Source: DSWT01 sp036845725
GTDB taxonomy: Bacteria > Chloroflexota > Anaerolineae > B4-G1 > SLSP01
DNA: 30,514 bases
NCBI GenBank assembly: GCA_036845725.1
Contig: DAIUDK010000058.1
Location: 1 to 30,514, forward strand
Direction: 5' to 3'
Shown: piece after piece, positions 6,231 to 14,442 of the stretch
Layout of the letters: each line of letters opens with the position of its first letter
How positions within the stretch are numbered: position 1 is the first letter of the stretch
The notes under the pieces: model-generated
What the model saw: only the letters and a program-made list of their open reading frames with translations
The model's database searches: none
What the model was told of the DNA's origin: nothing
Program-made: the position numbers and the translations under genes

Positions 6231-7964
6231 ATGCAGCCTAAAATCCTGAATCCGACCGAAGAGGCGCTCGTCGGCATTGAACGGCACTGGTTGACGAATT
6301 TGCAGATCGCTCTGGCGCAATTCTCGGCCGCACCGGAGGATCGTGCTGCTTTGGAACACTCCATCCGGCAACTCGACGAACTTTTCCTTCTCGTCGTGGT
6401 CGGCGAGTTCAACGCCGGCAAGAGCGCTTTTATCAACGCGCTGTTTGGTCAGGCCCTTCTGGACGAGGGCGTCACCCCTACTACCACTCGCATCCACCTG
6501 CTCAAGCACGGCAATCGGTTTGAACGTGTCGCCATCGAGAGCGCGGTGGACACCTACACAGCTCCGGTCACATGGTTAGACGAAATCAACATCGTGGATA
6601 CACCGGGTACCAACGCCATCCACCGTGAGCACGAGGCCCTTACGCAGGAGTTTGTCCCTCGTTCCGATCTGGTGTTGTTTCTGACCTCGGTAGATCGTCC
6701 TTTTACGGAGAGTGAGCGTGCTTTTCTCGAACATATTCGTGACTGGGGAAAGAAGATCGTCATCGTACTCAACAAAATCGACATTCTGAATACCCCGGAG
6801 GACATTGCGAATATCGAAGAATTCATTGTAGAGAATGCCCGCGTGCTGTTGGGTTTTGCGCCTGAGGTCTTTCCGATTTCGTCTCGCTTGGCCCTGCGTG
6901 CCAAGTTGACGGATGACAGCGCCCTGTTGGCCGAGAGCCGGATCGAGACGTTGGAGCGGTACATCATCACGACGTTGGACGAAAAAGAGCGCATTCGTCT
7001 CAAACTGCGGAATCCTATCGGTGTGGCGCTGCATTTGATCGACAAGTACACTCAAATCGTCAATGAGCGACTGGCCCTGTTGGAGGATGACTTTGCGGTT
7101 ATCGCCGATGTGGAGCGCGAAACGGCAATGTACCGCGAAGACCTGCACCAGCAGTTCCACTATCGCCTCGCCGATGTGGACAACGCCCTCTACGAATTCG
7201 AGAACCGTGGCATGGCTTACTTCGATGAGACGGTACGTCTGCTGCGCATTTTCGATCTGGTGAACAAACCGAAGCTACAGGAAGAGTTTGCCCGCCAGGT
7301 GGTAGGGGATGCCCCACAGATTATCGAACAGCGTGTCAACGAGATCATCGATTGGTTGGTCAGCAGCAATGTGCGTCAGTGGCAGGCCGTGCAGGAGCAC
7401 GTCATCAGCCGGCGGAACAAATATGAGGAGCATCTGGTCGGCCAGACCGGCGGAAGTTTCAACTATGATCGCGCTCATTTGCTGGATACGGTGGGCAGCG
7501 TGGCGCAACAAGTGCTGGAGAGCTACGATCGGATGGAAGAATCCACGCGCATCGCCAGTGAGGTGCAGCGCGCGGTTGCCGGTACAGCGTTGGTTGAGGT
7601 CAGCGCGCTTGGCCTTGGTGCGATTATCACCACCTTAGCTACGACGAGTGCCGCCGATTTGACCGGCATTCTGGCTGCCGGAACCGTGGCAGTTTTGGGA
7701 TTGCTTGTGATCCCGGCCAAGAAACGCGCCGTCAAAAATGAACTGCATACCAAGATCGCTGCAGTGCGCGACCAATTAATGCGCAGTCTTAATACCCAGT
7801 TCACCCGCGAGTTAGAGCGCGCACTGCACGAAATCGAAGCCGCGGTTGCGCCGTATACACGCTTCATTCGCGCCGAACGCAAGAATTTACAGACCACACA
7901 TGCCGAATTGGTGAATATCGGGTCTTGGCTCGAAAGTCAGGCGCGTACGATTGATGCGTTATAA
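6231..7964 (+). CDS. Bacterial dynamin-like GTPase
   Basis: This is a membrane-remodelling GTPase of the dynamin superfamily, 577 residues. All G motifs are visible: the P-loop GEFNAGKS (58-65), switch threonines in TPTTT (82-86), DTPG (123-126) and NKID (181-184). A long helical region follows, consistent with the stalk. Near the C-terminus a hydrophobic hairpin, about residues 450-495, could serve as the membrane paddle or anchor, as in bacterial dynamin-like proteins. More helix follows to the end. ATG 6231 has TGGAGA upstream. Dynamin-like genes are often found in pairs; here there is only one, alone between two transcription units. Likely roles are membrane repair, fission or stress resistance, but nothing in the context narrows this. 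Confidence 0.88.
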   Translation: MQPKILNPTEEALVGIERHWLTNLQIALAQFSAAPEDRAALEHSIRQLDELFLLVVVGEFNAGKSAFINALFGQALLDEGVTPTTTRIHLLKHGNRFERVAIESAVDTYTAPVTWLDEINIVDTPGTNAIHREHEALTQEFVPRSDLVLFLTSVDRPFTESERAFLEHIRDWGKKIVIVLNKIDILNTPEDIANIEEFIVENARVLLGFAPEVFPISSRLALRAKLTDDSALLAESRIETLERYIITTLDEKERIRLKLRNPIGVALHLIDKYTQIVNERLALLEDDFAVIADVERETAMYREDLHQQFHYRLADVDNALYEFENRGMAYFDETVRLLRIFDLVNKPKLQEEFARQVVGDAPQIIEQRVNEIIDWLVSSNVRQWQAVQEHVISRRNKYEEHLVGQTGGSFNYDRAHLLDTVGSVAQQVLESYDRMEESTRIASEVQRAVAGTALVEVSALGLGAIITTLATTSAADLTGILAAGTVAVLGLLVIPAKKRAVKNELHTKIAAVRDQLMRSLNTQFTRELERALHEIEAAVAPYTRFIRAERKNLQTTHAELVNIGSWLESQARTIDAL

Positions 7965-7989
7965 GTATAGTTTCTGTTTAAAATGTGAA

Positions 7990-8018
7990 TTGACATCGCT
8001 TCGAGGCCGTGATAAACT
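7990..8018 (+). promoter_or_regulatory. Promoter P1 of the Tad cluster
   Basis: TTGACA (7990-7995), a 17-base spacer and TAAACT (8013-8018) form a perfect -35 and a four-of-six -10. The start site would be about 170 bases before tadZ, leaving a long leader. Confidence 0.5.
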
Positions 8019-8053
8019 ATTCTTACACTGATAGATAGCAACAAAAACGGCAC

Positions 8054-8081
8054 TTGACTTTCTGGCCGCTTTAAGTATTTT
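8054..8081 (+). promoter_or_regulatory. Possible promoter P2 of the Tad cluster
   Basis: TTGACT (8054-8059), 16 bases, and TATTTT (8076-8081) lie downstream of P1, suggesting tandem promoters. Pattern match only. Confidence 0.35.
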
Positions 8082-8193
8082 TTAACAAAGGGCTGTATGT
8101 ATCGAACGTTTAACAATGCTTTGTTGATTTAGTAGTTTGGCACAAGACGATTACCATCATCAGTCCCGCCTTACTGGAGGAATAGGATCCTAT

Positions 8194-9477
8194 ATGGCCG
8201 ATAAAATTCGCGTGATGATTGTGGATGATATCGCGGAAACGCGCGAACAATTGCGCAAGTTGCTCTCATTTGATCCCGACATTGAAGTCGTGGCAATGGC
8301 TGGCAGCGGCGAAGAAGCCTTGAGCACCATCAACCAGGCTTTCCCCGATGTGGTGTTGATGGATATCAACCTCCCCGGTATGGACGGTATTGCCACAACC
8401 GGCAAGGTCGTCGAGGCAATCCCAACCGTGCAGGTCATTATGCTATCGGTCCAGGGGGAAACCGACTATATGCGCCGGGCGATGATGGCCGGCGCCCGGG
8501 ATTACCTAACCAAACCGCCAAGCGCCGACGAGTTGTTGGATGCCATCCACCGCGCTTTCTCAATGCGTCAGAAAATGGGAACGGGGCCGTTGACGCCCAT
8601 CGCTGGACAATCGCAAGTCGCTACCTCTGCAACGCGCGCCACCAATGCTAAGGTTGTTACCATCTACAGCCCTAAGGGGGGCACTGGCTGTACCACGTTA
8701 GCGGTCAATTTGGCGATTGCTATGCAGACGCTGTTAGGGGCAGATGCCAAAGTGTGCCTTGTCGATGCGAATTTGCAGTTCGGGGATATAGCCATCTTTA
8801 TGAAACTGCAGGCCAGCCGTACGCTTGCCGATCTTGCCCCACACGCGCAGGATTTGGACGCTGACCTGTTGCGGACTATTCTGGTGCCGCACACATCTGG
8901 CGTGCAAGTCCTCGTGGCTCCGGCTACACCTGAGGATGCTGAAGTGTTTCGGGATAGTAACGTTGAGGAGAGCGGCGCTAATACGCGTCTGAAAGCGATC
9001 CTGGAATTTGTGCGTCAGGAGTTCGACTACATTATCGTTGATACATCACACCAAGTCGATGACGTGATTTTGGCTGCACTGGATGTCAGTGATTTGTTGG
9101 TTGTGGTCACACGTCCGGTCATTCCTGAGATTCGTGGGGCGCGACAGTTTATTGAATTATTGCGAAAATTGAGTTACACTATGGAAAAGGTCTCTCTGGC
9201 TATCAATGGCGTGGATAACAAACGGATGGGCATCCAGCCTGAAGCCATTGAGCGTGCAATGATGCCGGCAATGATTCACATCCCGTATGACGAACGCATT
9301 GCGCTACGCGCTGCCAACTACGGCGAACCGCTGATTCTCAAGAATGCACGAACTCCAATTGGGCAGGCAATTGTTAACTGGGCGACTGAAATACAAAAAC
9401 ACTTCATGCAAACGGTAGAGGAAACGGCTACCGTAAGTGAAGTACAGAAACGGCCGGGAATAGGTCGTCTGTTATAG
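8194..9477 (+). CDS. tadZ: TadZ/CpaE-type protein: receiver domain fused to MinD/ParA-like ATPase
   Basis: This is the polar-localisation component of Tad pilus or secretion systems. The first 120 residues are a response-regulator receiver with acidic pair Asp11-Asp12, phospho-acceptor Asp57 (LMDINLPGMDG), Ser85 and Lys107 (YLTKPPS). From about residue 153 comes a MinD/ParA-like domain with KGGTGCTT (161-168). The signature lysine Lys161 is kept, but the P-loop lysine is replaced by Cys166. LVDANLQFGDIA and IVDTSHQVDD follow as further switch and Walker B regions. The frame opens at 8137, but ATG 8194 gives the natural receiver N-terminus. A purine-rich TAGGA lies about six bases upstream, and a full TGGAGG lies 13 bases upstream. 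It is followed 20 bases later by tadA. No cognate histidine kinase is adjacent. Confidence 0.9.
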   Translation: MADKIRVMIVDDIAETREQLRKLLSFDPDIEVVAMAGSGEEALSTINQAFPDVVLMDINLPGMDGIATTGKVVEAIPTVQVIMLSVQGETDYMRRAMMAGARDYLTKPPSADELLDAIHRAFSMRQKMGTGPLTPIAGQSQVATSATRATNAKVVTIYSPKGGTGCTTLAVNLAIAMQTLLGADAKVCLVDANLQFGDIAIFMKLQASRTLADLAPHAQDLDADLLRTILVPHTSGVQVLVAPATPEDAEVFRDSNVEESGANTRLKAILEFVRQEFDYIIVDTSHQVDDVILAALDVSDLLVVVTRPVIPEIRGARQFIELLRKLSYTMEKVSLAINGVDNKRMGIQPEAIERAMMPAMIHIPYDERIALRAANYGEPLILKNARTPIGQAIVNWATEIQKHFMQTVEETATVSEVQKRPGIGRLL

Positions 9478-9497
9478 CTAAAATGGGGAGATGAACA

Positions 9498-10895
9498 GTG
9501 TCACTCTTGCGTAGAATTGAGAAGAAACCTTCACCCTCATCATCGGCGGCTACACCTGTGTCGCCTGACCCCGGCGCTGGCGATGGCTCTGGAGAAGTGC
9601 AACGGCGTGCTGTGCCTCGTGCGCGGGATGCCTATATGGATTTAAAGACCCGCGTACAGAACCGCTTAATCACTGAAATGGATCCCTCAATGGATGTGTC
9701 GCGCACTGCTGAAGTGCGTGCGACCATCAAAGAGATGTACGATTCCATTCTGCAAGAGGAAAGCATTATCCTGGGGCGCAAGGAGCGCGACGCGCTTTTC
9801 GAACAGATTGTGGCGGAAATTCTGGGACTGGGACCGTTGGAGCCTCTGCTGGCCGATGAAACCATCACCGAAATCATGGTGAATGGCCCCAAGAAAATTT
9901 TTGTCGAACGCCGGGGCAAGGTACAACGGGTGAATCTCGCTTTTGAGTCCGACGAGCATCTGATGCGGATTATCGAGCGCATCGTAGCGCCGTTGGGACG
10001 GCGTATCGACGAAAGTAGTCCTACGGTGGATGCGCGCCTGAAGGATGGTTCGCGCGTAAATGCGGTTATCCCTCCTATTTCTTTGAATGGTCCAACGCTG
10101 ACCATCCGCAAGTTTTTCAAGAAGCCGCTCACGATTGAGGACTTGATCCGCTTCGGCTCCGTTACCGAAGAATCTGTCGAGTTCCTGCGCGCATCCGTGG
10201 TTGCTGCTGTCAATATCGTCGTTTCTGGTGGCACGGGTACCGGGAAAACGACTTTTCTCAACGTGCTTTCCAGCTTTATCCCCGCCGACGTTCGTATTAT
10301 CACAATTGAGAATGCGGCAGAGTTGCAACTTCGGCAAGAACACGTCATCACTCTGGAATCACGTCCCCCCAACGTGGAAGGAAAAGGTGAGGTGAGTATT
10401 CGTGATCTGGTCATCAATGCATTGCGGATGCGTCCAGATCGCATCGTAGTTGGGGAATGTCGCGGCGGTGAGGCGCTGGACATGCTTCAGGCAATGAATA
10501 CCGGCCACGAGGGCAGCATGACAACGCTTCACGCCAACACAACGCGCGATGCTCTCTCGCGTATGGAGACGATGGTTTTGATGGCTGGTATGGAATTGCC
10601 CCACCGGGCCATTCGTGACCAGGTTGCCAGTGCCATCGATATGATTGTGCAGTTGGAACGTATGCGCGATGGGTCACGCCGCGTTACCTCCATCACTGAA
10701 ATCCAGGGTATGGAAGGTGATGTTATTACCACGGCCGACATTTTTAAGTTCGAACAGACGGGATTTGAAGAAGGGAAAGTCATCGGACGTCTACGGCCGA
10801 CTGGGATTCGACCTAAATTCATTGAAAAAATTGAAGAAGCTGGCATTCATTTGCCGCCATCGATCTTTGGCGTGTCGCAGCGTGTACGTTACTAG
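9498..10895 (+). CDS. tadA: Tad/type IV secretion-superfamily ATPase TadA (CpaF)
   Basis: TadA is the hexameric ATPase that powers assembly and retraction of Tad (Flp) pili. The 465 residues show an N-terminal domain with GLGPLEPLLADETITEIMVNG (in two parts, about 110-130). They also show the Walker A GGTGTGKTT (244-252), Walker B region RPDRIVVGECRGGEA (about 312-326), and the His box GHEGSMTTLHAN (336-347). The start is GTG 9498 with GGGGAG seven bases upstream. It lies between tadZ (20-base gap) and tadB (43-base gap) in one apparent operon. The first 45 residues are Ser/Pro-rich and probably flexible. CpaF is the same family under the Caulobacter name. Confidence 0.95.
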   Translation: MSLLRRIEKKPSPSSSAATPVSPDPGAGDGSGEVQRRAVPRARDAYMDLKTRVQNRLITEMDPSMDVSRTAEVRATIKEMYDSILQEESIILGRKERDALFEQIVAEILGLGPLEPLLADETITEIMVNGPKKIFVERRGKVQRVNLAFESDEHLMRIIERIVAPLGRRIDESSPTVDARLKDGSRVNAVIPPISLNGPTLTIRKFFKKPLTIEDLIRFGSVTEESVEFLRASVVAAVNIVVSGGTGTGKTTFLNVLSSFIPADVRIITIENAAELQLRQEHVITLESRPPNVEGKGEVSIRDLVINALRMRPDRIVVGECRGGEALDMLQAMNTGHEGSMTTLHANTTRDALSRMETMVLMAGMELPHRAIRDQVASAIDMIVQLERMRDGSRRVTSITEIQGMEGDVITTADIFKFEQTGFEEGKVIGRLRPTGIRPKFIEKIEEAGIHLPPSIFGVSQRVRY

Positions 10896-10938
10896 GACTA
10901 CTTACGACGCGTTTGATGCGTAGAAAGGTGAATGAATC

Positions 10939-11889
10939 ATGAACCCCACTATATTGATTGGCGGCGTCGCAGTCATACTCATTTCGGTGATCTTGTTGGT
11001 CGTTGGACTATCTGATAAACCAACTGGTCAAGAACTTGTTGAAGAACGTCTGGGCGGCACCAAAAGGAAGTCTAAAAAGAAAGAGAAGGCGGGCAAGCGC
11101 GAATCTGTCGTCGGGGCCGCGGTGGATCGTGCTGTTGCGGGACGTGGTTTTGCGCAAAACCTGGCAACCCAATTGGCGCGCGCTAATCTTAAATGGACGG
11201 TTGGTGAGTTCATTGTAATGACCGTGATTTTTGCGGCTGTGGCCGGACTGCTCTTTTTTCTCCTCAATCGTATTGCCTTTGTGCCACTTGGTATCTTTGG
11301 CGGTTTTTTCCTGCCGCGTATCTATCTCTCTACACTAAAAAACAAACGCCTCAAGGCATTCAATGATCAGCTAAGCGACGCTCTGAACCTGATGGTGAAC
11401 TCGTTACGCGCCGGCTATAGTACAATGCAGGCGATGGAGGTGATCTCCAATGAGATGCCGGCACCTATCTCCGAGGAGTTTGGACGGGTTGTGTTGGAAC
11501 TGCAACTGGGTGTCTCGTTTGATGATGCCATGACGAATCTGTTGCGCCGGATGCCAAGTGCGGATATGGATTTGGTCATCACCGCAATGAGCGTACAGCG
11601 CGAGGTAGGTGGCAACCTGGCCGAAGTGCTCGACTCGATCAGCTTTACCATTCGAGAGCGGGTGCGCATCAAGGGCGAGATCAAGACGATGACTTCGCAG
11701 GGTCGTATGACAGGCTACGTCATCACGGGGTTGCCTTTTGCGATTGTCGCATTGATTTATGCGCTTAACCCTACATTTATGGGTGCGTTGTTTACCGATC
11801 CTTGTGGCTGGGTGATGATAGGTATCTCGTTGGTGATGATTGCATTGGGTTACTTCTTTATTAATAAGATTGTAAATATCGAAGTTTAG
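10939..11889 (+). CDS. tadB: Tad system inner-membrane platform protein TadB
   Basis: This is a 316-residue T2SSF/GspF-type membrane protein. It starts with an N-terminal transmembrane segment (about 4-26), followed by a lysine-rich cytoplasmic stretch. A hydrophobic pair follows at about 90-125. The T2SSF domain then has the characteristic FNDQLSDALNLMVNSLRAGYS and MPSADMDLVITAMSVQREVGGNLAEVL. Two C-terminal membrane segments follow. ATG 10939 has AAAGGTG eight bases upstream. With TadC it should form the cytoplasmic-membrane platform on which TadA acts. It is preceded by tadA and followed by tadC after 12 bases, so co-translation of the two platform proteins is likely. Confidence 0.92.
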   Translation: MNPTILIGGVAVILISVILLVVGLSDKPTGQELVEERLGGTKRKSKKKEKAGKRESVVGAAVDRAVAGRGFAQNLATQLARANLKWTVGEFIVMTVIFAAVAGLLFFLLNRIAFVPLGIFGGFFLPRIYLSTLKNKRLKAFNDQLSDALNLMVNSLRAGYSTMQAMEVISNEMPAPISEEFGRVVLELQLGVSFDDAMTNLLRRMPSADMDLVITAMSVQREVGGNLAEVLDSISFTIRERVRIKGEIKTMTSQGRMTGYVITGLPFAIVALIYALNPTFMGALFTDPCGWVMIGISLVMIALGYFFINKIVNIEV

Positions 11890-11901
11890 AGGGAGGGAAC
11901 G

Positions 11902-12819
11902 ATGCTACCCGTTATCCTTGGGGGGATCGTTTTGCTGGTGGTTGTGGTGTTGATCTTGAGGCGCCGCGCCGGCTCAACGCAGAGTCTTGATGACCGCTTA
12001 AACGAATTGGCGGCTCTGGGCCAGTCGGTGACGTTGGAGGAGCTGGAGCTTTCTCAGCCTTTCTCACAACGTGTCATTATTCCGACGATCGAAGCCCTGA
12101 GCAAAATAGCGCAGCGCTTTACGCCGCAGAATACTCTTGAGGCTTCACGTCACATGATTGAGTTGGCGGGTCTATCTCACAAGGTCAAAGCGACGCAGTT
12201 CCTCGGCATCCGGATGGCGCTCGCGATCCTGCTTGGTGGGGCGTCTTTGCTGATCGCATTTTCCTCGGCTTTGCCAGTTATTCAGCGCCTGGGCGTCATC
12301 GTGATTGCGTTTGTGCTTGGTTACATGCTGCCTTCCGTCGGGCTTGGTAGCATGATCAATAAGCGTAAATCCAGTATTATCAAAGCGCTGCCTGATGCGT
12401 TGGACCTGCTCACCATTTGTGTGGAAGCGGGTTTAGGCTTTGACGCGGCGATGTCGAAGGTTGCAGAGAAATGGGATAATGAACTGAGCGCTGCTTTTAT
12501 GCGCACAGTACAGGAGATGCAACTCGGCAAACTGCGACGTGAGGCGATGCGTAATATGGCGAACGGTATGGATGTGCCCGACATGACCACGTTTGTCGCC
12601 GCGATTATCCAGGCCGACACGCTCGGTGTCAGCATGGCGAAGGTCATGCGAATCCAATCGGATACGATGCGTATGAAGCGCCGGCAACGCGCTGAGGAGA
12701 AGGCGCGTCAGGCTCCCATCAAAATGATGTTTCCGCTGGTTTTCTTTATCTTCCCGACCATTCTGATTGTGTTGCTTGGGCCGGCTTTCCTCCAGATTAG
12801 AGGTCTTGGCAGCTCGTAA
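11902..12819 (+). CDS. tadC: Tad system inner-membrane platform protein TadC
   Basis: This is a second T2SSF-family membrane protein, 305 residues. It has an N-terminal membrane segment (about 3-20) and a cytoplasmic linker. A hydrophobic pair (about 100-150) precedes the T2SSF core LPDALDLLTICVEAGLGFDAA and VSMAKVMRIQSDTMRMKRRQRAEEKA. It ends in a hydrophobic segment, MMFPLVFFIFPTILIVLLGP. The repeated MRxKRRQRAEEKA basic motif just before the last membrane segment is typical of TadC. ATG 11902 has GGGAGGG directly upstream. It ends the recognisable Tad set; no flp pilin, prepilin peptidase, TadE/F or secretin gene is present in the window. A weak nested hairpin (12838-12873) follows. Confidence 0.92.
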   Translation: MLPVILGGIVLLVVVVLILRRRAGSTQSLDDRLNELAALGQSVTLEELELSQPFSQRVIIPTIEALSKIAQRFTPQNTLEASRHMIELAGLSHKVKATQFLGIRMALAILLGGASLLIAFSSALPVIQRLGVIVIAFVLGYMLPSVGLGSMINKRKSSIIKALPDALDLLTICVEAGLGFDAAMSKVAEKWDNELSAAFMRTVQEMQLGKLRREAMRNMANGMDVPDMTTFVAAIIQADTLGVSMAKVMRIQSDTMRMKRRQRAEEKARQAPIKMMFPLVFFIFPTILIVLLGPAFLQIRGLGSS

Positions 12820-12883
12820 AAACGACTAAAGCAAAAACAGCGCTCGGGATTTTTCGTTCCCCTGCGCGCTGGGAACTTCAGGG

Positions 12884-13633
12884 TTGGCCACGAATACGGT
12901 AACGATTGTGACTGATCTCTTACGCTATTCTTGGAGTCTGTATCGTCAGGTCTTAGACCTTTTTGTTCCACCGCGTTGCGTTGTGTGTCAGCAAGTCGAG
13001 ACCTGGCTGTGTGATCGGTGTGTGTCACAAATTCCCCTTTTTGACGCGCCTATTTGTCCTCAGTGTGGACGTCCTTTGGACAGTGCAAAGGATGGCGTCG
13101 TGCATCTGTGTGCGGTATGTCGCTCTGCTCCGCTCCGCGTCTCGCCTATCCGTGCTGCGTTCTTATTCGAAGGCGCCATCCGTGATGTGATCCACGCGCT
13201 CAAGTATCGGGGGGCGCGGGACATTCTCAAACCACTGGCAGGGCGACTGGCTGAAAGTTGGCATCACCATCATATGCAGAGCGATGTGCTAGTTCCGGTT
13301 CCACTTCACGCCCGCCGAGAAACTAAAAGGGGATATAATCAGGCTGTTCTGGTTGCCAAGATGGTAGGACGGCAGGTAGACGTGCCAGTGGTTGCCAACG
13401 CACTGTTGCGGGTTCGTGACACAGCTTCGCAAACGCGCCTGAATCGGGATGAACGCAAGCGTAACGTGGACGCTGCTTTTACTTGCGTGGAGTGCAGCCC
13501 ATTTGTGAGTAAGCGCGTCACACTGATCGATGATGTTGCCACCACCGGCGCGACTTTGGATGCGTGTGCAGCGGTGTTGCTTGCCTGCGGCGCACAAAGT
13601 ATCAATGCGTTTACCCTGGCACGCGCGCCCTGA
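12884..13633 (+). CDS. comF: ComF family phosphoribosyltransferase-like protein
   Basis: ComF/GntX-type protein of about 249 residues. The N-terminal zinc-binding region has four CxxC pairs: Cys32/35, Cys43/46, Cys58/61 and Cys76/79. The C-terminal half is a type I phosphoribosyltransferase fold with the PRPP loop LIDDVATTGAT (about 214-224). In competent bacteria ComFC is needed for uptake and processing of transforming DNA; in others its substrate is unknown. The start is uncertain: TTG 12884 is the farthest upstream, GTG 12908 is the alternative, and neither has a good ribosome site. It follows the Tad genes by 64 bases and precedes hpf. comFC next to hpf is also seen in Firmicutes, and its place after a pilus cluster fits a DNA-uptake link, but that is inference. 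Confidence 0.88.
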   Translation: MATNTVTIVTDLLRYSWSLYRQVLDLFVPPRCVVCQQVETWLCDRCVSQIPLFDAPICPQCGRPLDSAKDGVVHLCAVCRSAPLRVSPIRAAFLFEGAIRDVIHALKYRGARDILKPLAGRLAESWHHHHMQSDVLVPVPLHARRETKRGYNQAVLVAKMVGRQVDVPVVANALLRVRDTASQTRLNRDERKRNVDAAFTCVECSPFVSKRVTLIDDVATTGATLDACAAVLLACGAQSINAFTLARAP

Positions 13634-13679
13634 TTGTGGACCATGAAGTGCACGTTCACAGTACGATTTTGGTATCAAT

Positions 13680-13720
13680 GGGCCATAAGAAGCTGTTTTG
13701 CTGTGAGGCCCTATCTTTTT
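13680..13720 (+). terminator. Possible terminator or attenuator ahead of hpf
   Basis: GGGCC (13680-13684) and GGCCC (13707-13711) can pair across an imperfect inner stem and are followed by TATCTTTTT, immediately before the hpf ribosome site. It could end comF transcription or attenuate hpf. The stem is short, so this is tentative. Confidence 0.3.
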
Positions 13721-13734
13721 AAGGAGGCTTACCT

Positions 13735-14289
13735 ATGGAGATGTTACAGATTTACACGCGCAATATAGAGTTGACCGAACGATTAAGGGATTACGTTGAG
13801 GCAAAGGTTGCCAAGTTCGAGCGATTCCTTCCCTCGCTGGAGACCATCCGCGTGGATCTCTCCGAAAGTAACGCGCGGGATAGTACGCGGCGCATGGTCG
13901 CGCAGATTACCATCAATGTCCCAAAGGCCATTTTGCGGGCTGAAGAACGTGCCGGGGATATTTTTGCCGCCATCGACGCAGTCATGGATAAGATGTACCG
14001 CCGGGTCGACCGGTATAAGGGCCGCAAGACGACGAAGCGGCGGGCTGCTCCATTGACTGGCGAACCCCTCGAAGTGATTGCTGAAGAAGTGGTCGAAGAG
14101 GAACCTACGCCCAATATCGTGCGTATCAAGGAGTTCGAGGTTCATTCCATCACGCCTGAGGAAGCCATTGAGCAGATGGAGCTTTTGGACCATCTCTTCT
14201 ACATTTACCTCGATGGCAACGATGGCCGACTTAGCGTTATCTATCGTCGCGAGGCTGGCAACTACGGCGTGTTGAAGCCGGTGTATTGA
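13735..14289 (+). CDS. hpf: Ribosome hibernation-promoting factor, long form
   Basis: Long HPF binds the 30S subunit and dimerises 70S ribosomes into inactive 100S particles in stationary phase. The 184 residues contain the N-terminal RaiA-like domain (about 1-100). It opens LQIYTRNIELTERLRDYVEAK and ends with the basic DKMYRRVDRYKGR. An acidic linker, EVIAEEVVEEEP, follows, then the C-terminal dimerisation domain from IVRIKEFEVHSITPEEAIEQM to the end (about 122-184), with HLFYIYLDG and VIYRREAGNYGVLKP. ATG 13735 has AAGGAGG seven bases upstream. A strong intrinsic hairpin follows. The long form with its own dimerisation domain is what Gram-positive bacteria and Chloroflexota carry instead of RMF plus short HPF. 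Confidence 0.95.
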   Translation: MEMLQIYTRNIELTERLRDYVEAKVAKFERFLPSLETIRVDLSESNARDSTRRMVAQITINVPKAILRAEERAGDIFAAIDAVMDKMYRRVDRYKGRKTTKRRAAPLTGEPLEVIAEEVVEEEPTPNIVRIKEFEVHSITPEEAIEQMELLDHLFYIYLDGNDGRLSVIYRREAGNYGVLKPVY

Positions 14290-14310
14290 GCGGCAATTTG
14301 CCATAACTTT

Positions 14311-14340
14311 AAGGGGCGCGTTCAACCGCGCCCCTTTGCT
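14311..14340 (+). terminator. Terminator after hpf
   Basis: A perfect 10-bp stem, AAGGGGCGCG (14311-14320) with CGCGCCCCTT (14327-14336), encloses a 6-base loop. It lies 21 bases after the hpf stop. The T-tract on the plus strand is short, and it may also act on lon transcription from the other side. Confidence 0.7.
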
Positions 14341-14351
14341 TGCCAAAACTA

Positions 14352-14436
14352 ACAAAAGTCTCAGTACATGCTATGACTTGTAGATCATGTGTTTAGCGTC
14401 AATACTGCTTCAACCAGGCGCTTGTGAGACTTTTGT
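14352..14436. repeat. 12-bp perfect inverted repeat between hpf and lon
   Basis: ACAAAAGTCTCA (14352-14363) and its exact reverse complement TGAGACTTTTGT (14425-14436) are 61 bases apart, just after the lon stop. A shorter nested pair, ACATG and CATGT, lies inside. It could be part of the lon 3' end or a small mobile-element footprint. Confidence 0.6.
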
Positions 14437-14442
14437 AGCCTT

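Noticed and set aside
12838..12873. Nested hairpin after tadC as an intrinsic terminator
   Set aside because: Stems are short with a long loop and no T-tract follows; kept only as a remark under tadC.
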